Notes: generated from the sequence alone by a model not told the origin. 34,680 bases of DNA from Apostichopus leukothele (GCA_010014835.2 JAAAKB020000001.1:344303-378982), one strand, 5' to 3'. Shown: positions 1-10,965, numbered from the stretch's first letter. Made by a program: numbers and translations.

Positions 1-230
1 GCTTGTAGAACCCCAGAGCTTCCAGGGCCCTAAGGCGGGCCCTGGACCCACGCCTTTGGGACTTCGCGCTGCGCGCTCGTGATGTGCGCTGCGCGCACAT
101 CGGTTAATTCTCTGCAGCAGCCAGGGGGGCCCTTCCTTCCCTGGACCCAGGGTCCCCCAGACTCATCGTTACGCCGCTGTCACAATTGTTTGCTTCAAGT
201 TCACTTCTGTTGCCAAAACATGTCAACTAC
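1..230. repeat. GC-rich repeat-like segment
   Basis: This segment is markedly GC-rich against an AT-rich window, with many short inverted words (CAGGGCCC/GGGCCCTG, GCGCTGCGCGC, CCTGGACCCA). A related phrase, CCTCCCTGGACCCTAG, recurs near 8609. It looks like part of a dispersed repeat cut by the window edge; no gene is supported. Confidence 0.4.
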
Positions 231-472
231 AAGTGCTGTTATCTCGAAAACGGGTCAAATATGACTTGACTGCAACCTTCACCAGGATGCTTAGAAGGTG
301 CTCTTTTTTTATCATCTGTCAAATGTAACTTTTTCTCTGGACTGTCTGTTTTATCTTTGATCTTTTCTCCGAGTATGCGTGCCCTGTACTTAGGAATTTA
401 GATCGATCCACCCAATAATTTAGTTCAGTCATGAATATAGGCAACCTTGTCCATATCTACAGCTCATGACGT

Positions 473-850
473 TCAAGAGCATGTTAGGGATTGGTGGGGG
501 GGGGGGGGTATGCATTCCGGACCAGTCACTGCTTCGCTAACGTTACAAACTAAGATCGAATGGGGTTTGGTAAAATTTAGTTGCAAAATCAAAATGACAT
601 CGCGGGCTAGATTGAGAACCCCGGGGCCGGAATTATTTCTCATGCATTGCGCCGCGGGCCAGTTGGCAGTATTGTTGACCAATCCCTTGTGGGCCGGGTG
701 AAACCACTTCACGGGCCCACGAGTGCCGGAGATTGCCCATGGCTGGTTTAGTTCTTCTTCAGGATGAAAAAAACCCGTGTTAAAGATATCAAATTTATTT
801 ACTTGCTGGTAGAGTAAAGTTTGTTTGTTTATTTCTTCTGAACTGGACAT
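473..850 (-). other. 125-codon open frame, unrecognised
   Basis: An uninterrupted minus-strand frame beginning MSSSEEINKQTLLYQQ. No domain, signal peptide or neighbouring exon supports it. Part of it overlaps a G-run (498-508) and GC-rich text with a hAT-end-like GAGAACCCCGG near 613-625. It may be chance or repeat-derived. Confidence 0.2.
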
Positions 851-1495
851 GTTTTCAGATCCTGCAATTCTATTGACCTTAGTATATTGACCTTAGTAAT
901 GGCAACAACCACTTGACAGCTTTGTATATCTCATACTCCAATGACCCGTGACATATCATAAACCCCTTTCTATCCAATTTTGACATGCATGAGAACTACA
1001 TAATATAGAATTAACCAATTCAAACACCGATGAAACCTTACAGATCTATTGAATTGTTCAACAACAAAAAAGTTAGAAAGTCACGTTATGGTCACCCATG
1101 CTCAAATTGTCAACAAGCATTTAGTTGCCACTCTAATGCGGTAGATATAACCACACGCCCTGAGACATTTATTTGTCTAGTTTAGCACTACTTGATATCT
1201 GGGAATAATTTGGAGTACTTTAGAACCGCAAGGATAGCACCTTTGATTACTTATAACAATCTGTACTGTGCTAGAAGTTAGCACTAATACTAATGATCTT
1301 TAATATATTTCACACAGCGGTAATTTGGTAACAGTATTACAAAATAAATAAGACTGGGCGTGCAGCTCATTCAGTTTGTTCAATATTAAAAAAAAAATAC
1401 CAAAATTTGATGTAATACTGCAGTGGCGTGTTAACCACACACAAGGGGTAGAGGTGGGGGTGGGGGCTGGCTAGGGCTGTGACGATATCTCCATT
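851..1495. other. No gene seen
   Basis: AT-rich sequence without a protein-like frame, RNA gene or clear repeat; a short G-rich patch lies at 1445-1470. Confidence 0.5.
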
Positions 1496-1973
1496 CCCTT
1501 ACAGAAATCCCAGATCTGGCTTTATATCTGGTTTAATCTGGCCATATCAAGCCTTTATCTGGCCATATATAAAGCCAGATATAAATGGATATAGAGTCAA
1601 TCCAGATATGCAGATAAAGTTTTATCTGGCCATATAAAGCCAGATAGAACTGGATATAGAGTCAACCCAGATATGCAGATAAAGTTTAATCTGGCCATAT
1701 AAAGCTAGATATAACTGGATATAGAGTCAATCCAGATATGCAGTTAAAGTTTTATCTGGCCCAGGTATGCATGGATGCAATAAAATTTAACCAGATAAAA
1801 TTTTTATATGGGCCATAAAAAACTTCATTTTATATCAAGTTATATCTGCCCAATTTTTTATCTGGCCAGATATAAATTCCACATCTGGAGCAGATCTGGC
1901 CCAGATTGAAATTCCAGATCTGGGCCAGATCTGGATTTTTATATCTGGCCTAGATCTGGGATTTCGGTAAGGG
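1496..1973. mobile_element. MITE-like element with inverted ends, built of ATCTGG/CCAGAT words
   Basis: The left end CCCTTACAGAAATCCCAGAT (from 1496) and the reverse complement of the right end, CCCTTACCGAAATCCCAGAT (ending at 1973), differ at one position. The interior holds more than twenty ATCTGG or CCAGAT words on both strands and a 65-bp tandem repeat. No ORF is present. Length and structure fit a small non-autonomous DNA transposon. No clear target-site duplication was found, so the superfamily is undecided. Confidence 0.65.
1559..1757. repeat. 65-bp tandem repeat, three copies
   Basis: The block beginning GGATATAGAGTCAA recurs at 1587, 1652 and 1717, exactly 65 bp apart, with few differences between copies. 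It lies inside the inverted-end element. Confidence 0.85.
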
Positions 1974-2203
1974 GCTATTTTATCCACAGGTTCAACAGGC
2001 GTAAAGTAAACATGATTACACTATTTGGAGTTGCTTCATTGATTACATTTGGAGTTAACAGTGCTCAGTATTTGTTCTTTCCTCAAGTTTATGTGAGATT
2101 TTCAGTTCTTGTCACTACACTTCATAACCAGTTGTACATATGTTCCATACAAGAGAGCATAGGTTTTATGCTTCAAACAATATTTGCAAGAAAAAGTCCT
2201 TAC

Positions 2204-4559
2204 CCTTCATGCATTTCTATGCTCTTTTCATCCTCTCCTTGAGGCAAGTCTGGCAAATTGTAGGAGATGGCATGACCACTAGGTGATCTTTTCACTCTCT
2301 TAGCAGATTTCATCAGGCAGTCCATGTGCTTTCTCTCATTTCTGAACTTATCACTTAATTTTGTTTTCCAGTAGTCCTAAACAGAAGTTTGAAATAATCA
2401 TAATGAAACAAGGTCAAAAGTATATGTATAAGCAGACAGCCATGTGCACGAATGTAACAACATGACATTGAGCTTCATTGTCATTGATCTGTTAAATTAA
2501 TTTGAAATGAATAGGAAATCATGGAAATGATCAAGAAGGAATCCTATTCACTGTACAAGATAATATAGGGATTCTAATAGTAGGCATGATAGTTTGGATA
2601 TGAAAGGAAGGCGAAGTAAACAGTTCATGGTGAACTCTTGTTACTTGACAAATTTGTTTTTGTTTGGTATTATAAAAGTTGTTTTTATTGACTTTTCCTT
2701 ATGAGTTAGAAAGAACTCACTACCTAAAATAAGTATCCCGCTTGGTCAAATTTTCAACTGCAAAGAAGGCACTGGTAGCAGAATGGGTTCTGAGATGTCT
2801 ATTCTGAAAAGCAGTTAAAGAAACAACTTACATAGGAATTCCCGACAGGCAACCCTGTCTGAGCAAGACAGGGATGTAGTTGGACCAGAGTTCTTGCCAC
2901 CTGGGTGTAGTGCTCCTTTGTTGGAAATCTTTGAATCAAAAGACATAAATCAGTTATCTATTGGAACTTCTGCTACACATCATGATAAAATGCACCTTTA
3001 AAATGAAAATTCCCATTACTTGCCACGACAGATTTATTCAGGAATTGTGGAAGCCTTAAATAGCAAACCTGTGAAACTGATGCATGTGACATTAAGCCTT
3101 CGATGCTGTTGCTTTATAGAAGTGAACACACGAACCTTAATCAATACACTAACCAGAGGAAAAGGAGAATAACAGAAGAGTTGTCTTCCAAAAATTAATA
3201 AAAATATGAAGAAATTTTTGAGACACAGCACATCAAAGCTATGGGGCCTAGCACTGAGGGATTGCTTTTGTTATCATACCTCCGTATCTAGAGGCCGTCA
3301 TTGTCTATCAATGCAAAAGAACCAACACAATCTAACATTCTGTGCTGGTTTCTTAAATATACAAGGGTAAGATATTTTGTGCTGAAATACGATGAGAGGA
3401 AAGTAGTATTTCGTTGCATTGAAAAGAGAGGATGCCAAATCTTCATGAATCTGATTTCTCAGTCTTAAAACAGGCCACACACGTACATTCACCAAATTTC
3501 TTCTTGAAAACTACTGGACCAGTTTGCAGTCTGTCATGGATAGTTAAGATGCTTATGAATATTTGGTATGTCTAAACCTTACCTTGTGTATTCACACATC
3601 TTGTCAAAAATCACCTGCACTAGCTGCTTTCTCTGTCTGTCTTGGGGAAACTGTCCAGCATTTAGAGTTTTTAGAAGATTACGAGGCATTGCCTCCACTG
3701 GAATAGGGAACACCGCTGGCCATGGCTTGAAAGAGACATCCATATGTCTGTAAACAAAGGATGTAAACTTTCTTCAATTAGGTAGCAAGGCAGAGAAAGA
3801 CAATGACCTAACAGTAGTCAATGGTGCATATATACTGTATTAACCTTTCACATCCCTACTTGAAAAACAATTCCCACTCTGCATGAAAGTTCCAGACCGT
3901 TACCATTGTCTAGTTTGGATAAAAATAGAGTTACAGAAAAATTCTAAAATGAAAGGAATATGTGGTACCAAATTGAACTTTTTGTCATGGTATTCCAACT
4001 GAACTGTCATGTGGACAATGCAATCACCAGAAAAAGAGGTTTAGACAAGCAGAAAGAAGTTTAATATGCAGATTTATAAGTACCTCTTTTGTAGGGAAAT
4101 CTGGTTTTGACTGCCCATCGGAAGACCTGGAGTTGGGTCATCACTGGGGATGTGAACAACACTGTCTTCAAAACTGGACAGTAGATCTTCTGACAGTGCG
4201 GCATCCTCTGGCAATTCATCCTGACTAGTAGAACTCGTTAGTGTACTTTCACTTTCACCATCAAACAGAAAAGGCAGATCAGAAATGGAAGCACTGGAGT
4301 CACTATCAAGTGGTAAAATTACCGGTATACTAGTTTGGCCCAAAACAATGATCTTTAGTTTATCTCTATCAATGAGCTTTCCTGGAACAATGTTCACATA
4401 CTCTCCCCAATCTGGTTCATATCTTTGAAACTTTATTTTTGATGTCATTGGAATCTGAAATTTATCATGACACAAATCTTCTAGTTCTTCCACATTTTCG
4501 ACACTCACAACTTCATTCTCATTACTGAATGAAACCAAAAACTTCATGTTACTTGCCAT
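2204..4559 (-). CDS. PB1/ubiquitin-like N-terminal protein of the SAMD3-like uncharacterised family, 3' end missing
   Basis: Four exons (4084-4559, 3583-3747, 2832-2928, 2204-2376) with clean GT/AG sites and agreeing phases give about 303 codons without a stop. The start MASNMKFLVSF lies directly after a stop in the preceding frame. Residues 1-75 look like a PB1/ubiquitin-like fold (VENVEELEDLCHDKF, WGEYVNIVPGKL, LKIIVLG). Residues 80-150 are acidic and Ser-rich. Exon 2 has WPAVFPIP and a basic helix (DRQRKQLVQVIFDKM). Exon 3 has RFPTKEHYTQVARTLVQLHPCL, and exon 4 has YDYWKTKLSDKFRNERK and KRVKRSP. These blocks, in this order, match a family of SAMD3-like proteins common in fish and marine invertebrates, of unknown function. 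The family's C-terminal half is not seen to the left, where a repeat element begins. Confidence 0.7.
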
Positions 4560-4560
4560 T

Positions 4561-4805
4561 TTAAAAAGAAATGTGGTGTACAATATGAAGTTTTGCATCA
4601 ATTTTTTCTGTCAAAACTTTGTTCATGACCACCAAGTATGCTGCTAAATTGAAGAACACGATTGCCCTCTCCTCCCCTATAACACTGTCTGTAACATCTA
4701 AAATATGCAAACCACAAAAGTCCAAACACCTCATGAACTGATCAGGCTTACTGAAAGTTAGTGCAAAGGAATGTTCTTCTAGCACACTCATAACGATTGG
4801 CAGTT
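4561..4805 (-). CDS. Exon-like ORF between the transposase and the PB1-like gene
   Basis: A polypyrimidine tract and CAACAG acceptor at 4806-4811 precede an open frame reading LPIVMSVLEEHSF, then FMRCLDFCGLHILD and AIVFFNLAAYLVVM. It ends in TAA one base before the PB1-like start codon. The composition looks protein-like (alternating hydrophobic segments). I cannot place it: it could be a 3' exon of the transposase gene, a 5' exon of the next gene, or a leftover C-terminal exon of another family member. Confidence 0.35.
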
Positions 4806-4893
4806 CTGTTGAGAAGGAAATAATATAGATGGAAGACTAAAATGGATTATATAAAAGTAAATGCCTAGCTGCAGGACGTGTTTGCTAATATTT

Positions 4894-7349
4894 TCAATTA
4901 AACTCTTCAACTATCCTGTATTTAGGAACAATGCAATCACTAACACCATCCAGAGTGTTGTAAATTTGAAGTGGGTAATGATCTAGGATGTCTCTCAACA
5001 TGACGACAGAATCAGTTGTGTCATTCATGTCTTCCACCAAATAACAATGATAGTGTTCAGAGAATCCTTGAGTATGCAACAAACCTACCAAAAAATATGG
5101 GCAAGAATCTTTCACAAATATAGCTAATACTCTACAGAACTGCAAAAGGTCAAACTGTGCTCCAAGCACAAGCGCACAACCAACTCTATAGGTCACACCT
5201 CCAATATACACAGACACTACTTGAAAGACATTTTCCTCACAGCCTATTTTTCCCCTTAGGAGGTCCCTTACACTGGGGTCAAAGGAATCAAGCCGCGCAC
5301 TTCTACCAAAGGAAGACAACATATTTTCATCTTTCAGAAGATTCTCTGACTGATTATAAAGGCACTGCAAGCGTTGATGTCGCTGAGCTAACGACAAGCA
5401 CAAATTTTTCTTGTTCTTCAGCTTTCTTGCTATGTTTTTCATATAACTATGCTTAGCTTCAAAGCGAAAAGTTGTACATTGTGACAAGGGTCCAAAATGA
5501 GCCATCTGCTTTGCATAATGTGTCAGATAATGCATTTTTGGGGTCAGTCTTGCTTCAGGGAAACAGGACTGATACAAGTCAAGGAAATCGTGAACTATAC
5601 CACTAAGGTAGCAAATAGACTGCCCATTTTGCTTTGCAGCAAAAGCAACATCCACAATGGATGCTATGCTTATCAACAGTTGCCAGTATTTGTTACCCTC
5701 AGGTTTTTATCTCCCACCATAAGGAAAATAAGTCTCATAAAACACCACATCTGTGCAGCAGACTGTTTCACAGATATGCGTGAAGAACTCTTGGAAACTT
5801 TTGAGGGCTTGTCCACTTTATCCGAGCCTTGGTATTTAAAAGTATATATCCTGTGATTGATAACTTCAACATTTATATGACCTGATGATGCAAGAACAGA
5901 AAGTACTTTTTCCGCCACAAGAGTGCACACACCTTCCAAAAGGTCATGCATGGGGTCAGATGGAAGACCACCAATGACATGGAAAAAAGATAACTTATTC
6001 AGAGAAGAATTTCTTTTCACACCATAATAGCTATCTTGCTCAGCCCTTTCTGCATGAACTTTGTAACTTTCTCTTGATCTCTCCACATATGCTAATCTTC
6101 CTGATGTTCCCCCAAGCTGACTGCTGAAGCACATGCAAAACCGGCAAAAGCGTATGGCAGTAAAACCTTCCATGAACCCACCAATAGAGTGACTGCCCAA
6201 ATTATCTGCAACAAGGCAGGATATAGACCCCTTGAACTTGTACTCTCTTGTATCAATTGTGACAGCTATTCCTTCATTCTCTAACAGTTTCAAGTCATGA
6301 ACAAGAACTTCAGATACCTTGTCTAGACCATATTTCCTAATAAACTGACTTTTGCATAGCCAAGCCACTTGGATCATGTGCAGTTATTTCTTTACTCTGA
6401 GGGAATGTTCCCAAGACTATAGTACATGCCATTGATTTTATGTTTCTTAGTGAAAGTCCCTATAGGATTACATACTTAAAAATCATCGTTGAAAAATAAC
6501 AACTAAACAAATGTCTTCTTTGTTAAACAATTCATTCTCTTTGAAACTCAGGCCATCAAAGAAACTAGAGAGAACTCCACTTGCACTGTCAGTAGGTGGG
6601 TTAACAGTTTCAGAGAAAACATCATATTTCTGAAGAAGTGATTGAAGCATTTTCAATATAGGGATATACATGTAGGTTTCCTCTTTCTCCTCTTGGTCAT
6701 GACCTACAATTATCTCAATTGGTTCAACAAGATTGAGGTTTTCCTTGACAAAGTTTGATTGGTTGTGTTCTGAGGAGAAATGACCTATCACAGAGGGTAA
6801 CTCATTTTCTGACAAAATGCTTGAAATTTCTGAAATCTGTTCACTAGACAAACTGTACGTTTTTAAGGTTTCTTCAACTTTTCGAGTTCTATCATACTGA
6901 GTTTGAAGCAACAACCACTTTAGTTCACTCAAAACACTGTTAACATGAACTTGAGGAATTTGATGTTTTTCTCTTAATTTAAGGACTAACATCCCAACAG
7001 CATAGTCCAAACTAAGGGTTTCATTGACAGGAACTACATCATTAGCAGCAACTTGGTGGTCAAGATTAAAATCAACATTTATATCATCTACAATATGCAA
7101 GTCAATATTGGTTTCCCTCCCTACAGATATGTTATTCCCAACAGTTTCAGCAGCCGGAGAACTGTGGATCCTCCTGTAATGCTGAAGGAAGGAGTCAAGT
7201 TTTTTGTAGACCTTTTCACAACTACTGATCCCACATTTTAGAGAAAAGTTAGGATCTTGTGAATGGATGAATCTGATGTGATTTACCAGGGCATTAAATC
7301 TTACTGATTGGTATTTGTGACACACTGGACAAATGTGCATTCCAGGCAT
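4894..7349 (-). pseudogene. C2H2 zinc-finger / tnp2 (CACTA/EnSpm-like) transposase gene, degraded
   Basis: The protein-like sequence opens MPGMHICPVC, after an acceptor at 7357 (TTTTTTGCAG). Two C2H2 fingers follow at about residues 6-28 and 40-63, then an acidic linker. The central block has ADNLGSHSIGGF, a CxxC (FCRFC), YYGVKRNSSLNKL and the family signature LPSDPMHDLLEGV. The C-terminal block has LTPKMHYLTHYAKQM and FRFEAKHSYMKNIA, and ends near 4894. These match metazoan tnp2-type transposases, which cut and paste CACTA DNA elements. The frame is broken about four times: one frame change near 6488, a stop near 6468, a frame change near 6400 and another near 5703. The surrounding sequence stays conserved, so these are lesions rather than introns. 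Three lie in or beside A/T runs, so assembly error is not excluded. It could be an old element copy or a decayed host gene. Confidence 0.8.
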
Positions 7350-7356
7350 CCTTGAC

Positions 7357-8782
7357 CTGCAAAAAATCAAAGAATTGTGTGGTTCCTTGCTACAATTTTG
7401 AATAATCAGACTTGATTTCGATATAAAAGAGCTGATGAGACATATTAAATGTTATCACAAAGCAACATCATCACAAGTACCATTTTCAGTTTTGACCCCA
7501 TTTCATCATTGATATTCATGGTAAGCACCAAAAAGGATAGGGTTATTTCCACACACTATAATTCATCTTCACAGTTACTGTCATAAACAGTGGACATTTT
7601 TAATGAGTTACCTTGAATGGTATGAAATTGTAGGAAGCAACACCCATTCATGAATCAGCAATTATATCAAATGTAAGATAGTAACATACATGTTATTATC
7701 TTACATCACACTATATTTTTGCTTTATGAGTTGAACATTTAAGATTGCTTGTAGATTGTCAGACCTTACCCTGATATATTAACCACAACAACATGTGTCA
7801 TCCATACTTACCATAATACATCTACATGATGATATTCATTAACAGCAGTGCCCTATTGGGTGATTGCATGATTTAAGCTAGCTGGCATCACCTATATATG
7901 CTCATATTCACCCATACATACATTTTGATCTGAACACACACTGATTGATTCCTTAAGTTTGAGCAGAAAACAAAGATCTCTAAACATTGACATGGTTATA
8001 CTATACCATACAAATTGTAAGTTGTTAAAGGTATGCTGTATTGGTGGCAAATATGCCAGACATTCCAAAAAAGTCACCTTTAGTAGTCAAAAAATCTTGA
8101 ACAATTTTTTTATTACCAGGGACATTCAGTCATCATTTAGCATGTCTGAGAACATTTTGGTAAGTTAGCTAGGAAAGTACTTGTTGAAAGTTTATATTAA
8201 TTTTAGCATTTAATTTTTTAGCATTTTATTTTAGCCAATACAGACTACAGACAGTACCTTTAAAGTTGTTACAGAAAGTAATGTTACTAGTTTTAACTTA
8301 TTTGTATAAGGCTGTAACCCCCTCAGACCTACCACATTCAAAGACAATAGCCTAGGTGTAGGCCTATGTTATCACCAAAATGTAGGAAATTGACATCTTA
8401 ATATTACTTGTTAAGTAAGACAAAGAAAGTAAGACATGCCATGGCTTGATCAACAACATCCACCGGTCTAGGTGCCTACATTCAAATGGTCCTACATAGT
8501 TAGGCCTTGTAATGCAGACCAATGAAGATGATCACCTAGCCAACATGATACCTATGGGCAGACTTATGTAGCCTAGTAGGAGGCCTTGTCTAACGAGTAT
8601 AAAGGGCCTCCCTGGACCCTAGTTAAAGCTTCCCTATCCAGCTAGCCTATCCTAGCCTGATTATGGCCAGCCGGTCCTAGGCTTTTAATAAACGGCTAGT
8701 TATACGGTACATAAAGATTGTACATTTACGGTATATAAGCAGTAGGACAGGTTATAATCAGGATTAACATGTTATGTTATTG
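7357..8782. other. Intergenic, TAGGCCTA-type words
   Basis: No coding exon or RNA gene is visible. An upstream exon of the transposase gene is implied by the acceptor at 7357 but not found. From 8330 to 8690 the sequence is dotted with AGGCCT and CCTAGG words. Confidence 0.5.
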
Positions 8783-8790
8783 TCACTATG
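8783..8790. repeat. Left target-site duplication of the hAT-type element
   Basis: TCACTATG, paired with TCACTGTG at 10158-10165 on the other side of the element; 7 of 8 bases agree. Confidence 0.75.
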
Positions 8791-10157
8791 TAGTGTTCAA
8801 ACGATAATCGGAATCGGGCCCATTATTGCATAATCGGAACATAATCGGAATCGGTGAAATTACGTGGAATACCAGTTATGTCATACCGATTATTCAAACA
8901 ATTGGTAGGTGAAAATATCATTGTTCAAAACATATGAAAGGTGAAAATATCCACTGATGTTCTAGGTTTGTTCTTTTACTAAGCAAAATTAAAATAAAGA
9001 CACCCTCTATACGTCTTTCACAATGTAATTTCATCAAATAAGGCTGCCAGGGTCGCCGATTTAGCTTCCCTCGTGGTTAGTAACTTCAATGTTTCTCGGC
9101 ACAGTAGGTATGGTAACAATACCAATTTCGCGAATTAACGAATGTGCTTGATATATTAGGCCTATGTTGATTAGCTGAGTATAGGTTATGTTTAGGTATG
9201 ACAAGCTCTGTAGGACCTAGTGCAGTATTTGATGCACTAACTTGTAATTTGATATTTTCTTATCTCACAATTGCGAAGGGCCATACTTCCATACCCATCA
9301 CTTCCCTTTTACCGTGGACCCTCTTATCTCTATTTTTTCAACCTTTTGATGTTTGCCGCAATGCCCTCAAAAATAATTTAATTTCGACAGAAATGCTGAT
9401 ATGCCTCCAAATCCATAGCCGTTGCATTAAGCCTAACACTAGGTTGTAGCATTGTTAACCGGTCTCGGAATACGGTCTAGAATTTTGCTAAAATCAATTG
9501 TGCACAAGTAAATGCAAATTTTCATGTGAACAAATTATTATTGGAGTAGTGTCTAGTTGTTATGATTTCTTTACATCAATCTGGTAACATTCTACAGTAA
9601 TTATAAACAAGTTACGTAATTGGTACCATCTGCTGTTCAGTGTGATTGGCCTTAGCTTACATTTTCCAATTAAACTTGGAATGGGGTTAAATAGGTAACG
9701 AATAAGGATGTTTTAGTTCAAGTTCGTAACATGTTTTATTTGTTCATAGGCCCTATACGGAATGATACTGAAAATAAGTAAAAAATAATGTCGTAATGTA
9801 AGAAATATGTAATTGAAAATTACACTTGGGTAAAGATTAAAGATGGATGGTTTGTCTGAGATACTTTTTGAGATGGATATTTTGATTAACTATTCTTAAC
9901 GAATTTCAAGCCATTCACAGGTGACATACACGTCAAGGTGGTTAGGCCATTCGCTTAGCACAGTGCTTACCTGGTAGGATGTCATATTTTCGTATTTTGG
10001 AAATTTGTAAAAAAATCTTTTTTTCTTTCCGCGAAACTCCAGAGGTGATTTGGTATTCTGGATATTTTCTCTTTTTTAAATAATCGGAATAGCCCCGATT
10101 ATGAAAAACTAATGGGTACTCGGTATTATCTGTTTGAGCATAATCGTTTGAACACTA
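8791..10157. mobile_element. Non-autonomous hAT-type DNA transposon, 1,367 bp
   Basis: The ends are inverted: TAGTGTTCAAACGAT at 8791-8805 and its reverse complement at 10143-10157, 15 of 15 bases. The flanks are TCACTATG (8783-8790) and TCACTGTG (10158-10165), an 8-bp target-site duplication with one mismatch. An 8-bp duplication and ends beginning TAGTGTTC fit the hAT superfamily. Subterminal TAATCGG motifs (8805, 8831, 8842, inverted 8886; 10081, inverted 10095) resemble the repeated sites hAT transposases bind. No transposase is encoded; the internal 83-codon ORF at 9198-9449 shows no recognisable motif. Confidence 0.85.
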
Positions 10158-10165
10158 TCACTGTG
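10158..10165. repeat. Right target-site duplication of the hAT-type element
   Basis: TCACTGTG directly after the right terminal inverted repeat, paired with 8783-8790. Confidence 0.75.
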
Positions 10166-10965
10166 TAACGGGTTAGCGCACTCACGTTAATATACCTATA
10201 GCCTAACGTACGAATATAAGCTACAAACAAGTTTTTACAATTACGCTACCGCAGACAATACATACCAAAGCCTATCCTATTTTACTTAAGTGTGTCCAAA
10301 TCTAACGACACAAATCCCTCTAGTTGACCCTTATATACACAACGGTAACGGATTAATGATTTAACTGTGGTGAACCATAACGTTAAGACACAACGAAACA
10401 AAGAACAACGATTTTACCATGAAATTCAGTCCGTGTTTCGTTTCCTTTATACCATCATCATGGTCGTCATCGATTGTGTGCGTGCACGGTACGGTCAGTC
10501 GAGGTTAGCTCTATATATCATGCACTGCAATGCGTACGCGAACTCACTATCTGCACAATATTAACACTTCACATGCGTTCAGTTACTCAGTTTCATTTGT
10601 AATTTACATAGCCATAAACGGAAGCGAGTATTAACAAATAGTCTTGAGTATTTTGACTAAATTGTGTCTAAGTTTGGTAAATTTACGCTGGAGCTGCATG
10701 ATATAATAAAGTCGTTATAAATGTAAACGTTTGTGCTGAGTAGTTTTCCTGACTTTCGCTACGTTTATCTCAAGTGAATAAACATAACCCTGTTCGTTCG
10801 AAGTTAACGCATGTTATGAATATTTTAAGCCCTGTGCTGAGTTCTTGTAAACGCATTCGCATAATGTTACACGGTTTATGGGACAGTGTTTTTACAGTGT
10901 GACTGCTGTGGAATATGGAACTATTAAGTACATATTGCTAACATATATTCTCAATTCGATTCTAG
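10166..10965. other. Region upstream of the first EGF exon
   Basis: No EGF-like or signal-peptide exon is recognisable. The open frame at 10367-10564 has no protein-like pattern. It may be intron or promoter. Confidence 0.4.

Noticed and set aside
3034-3495. Frames in the intron between PB1-like exons 2 and 3
   Set aside because: No family block matches, and exons 2 and 3 join directly in frame (EYT-R-FPTKEH), leaving no room for an extra exon.
5157-5856. Plus-strand frames over the transposase region
   Set aside because: They oppose conserved minus-strand transposase blocks and carry no motif.
9925-9980. tRNA-like text in the hAT element (GGTGGTTAGGCCATTCGCTTAG...)
   Set aside because: No B box or arm pairing at the right distance, so neither a tRNA gene nor a clear SINE.
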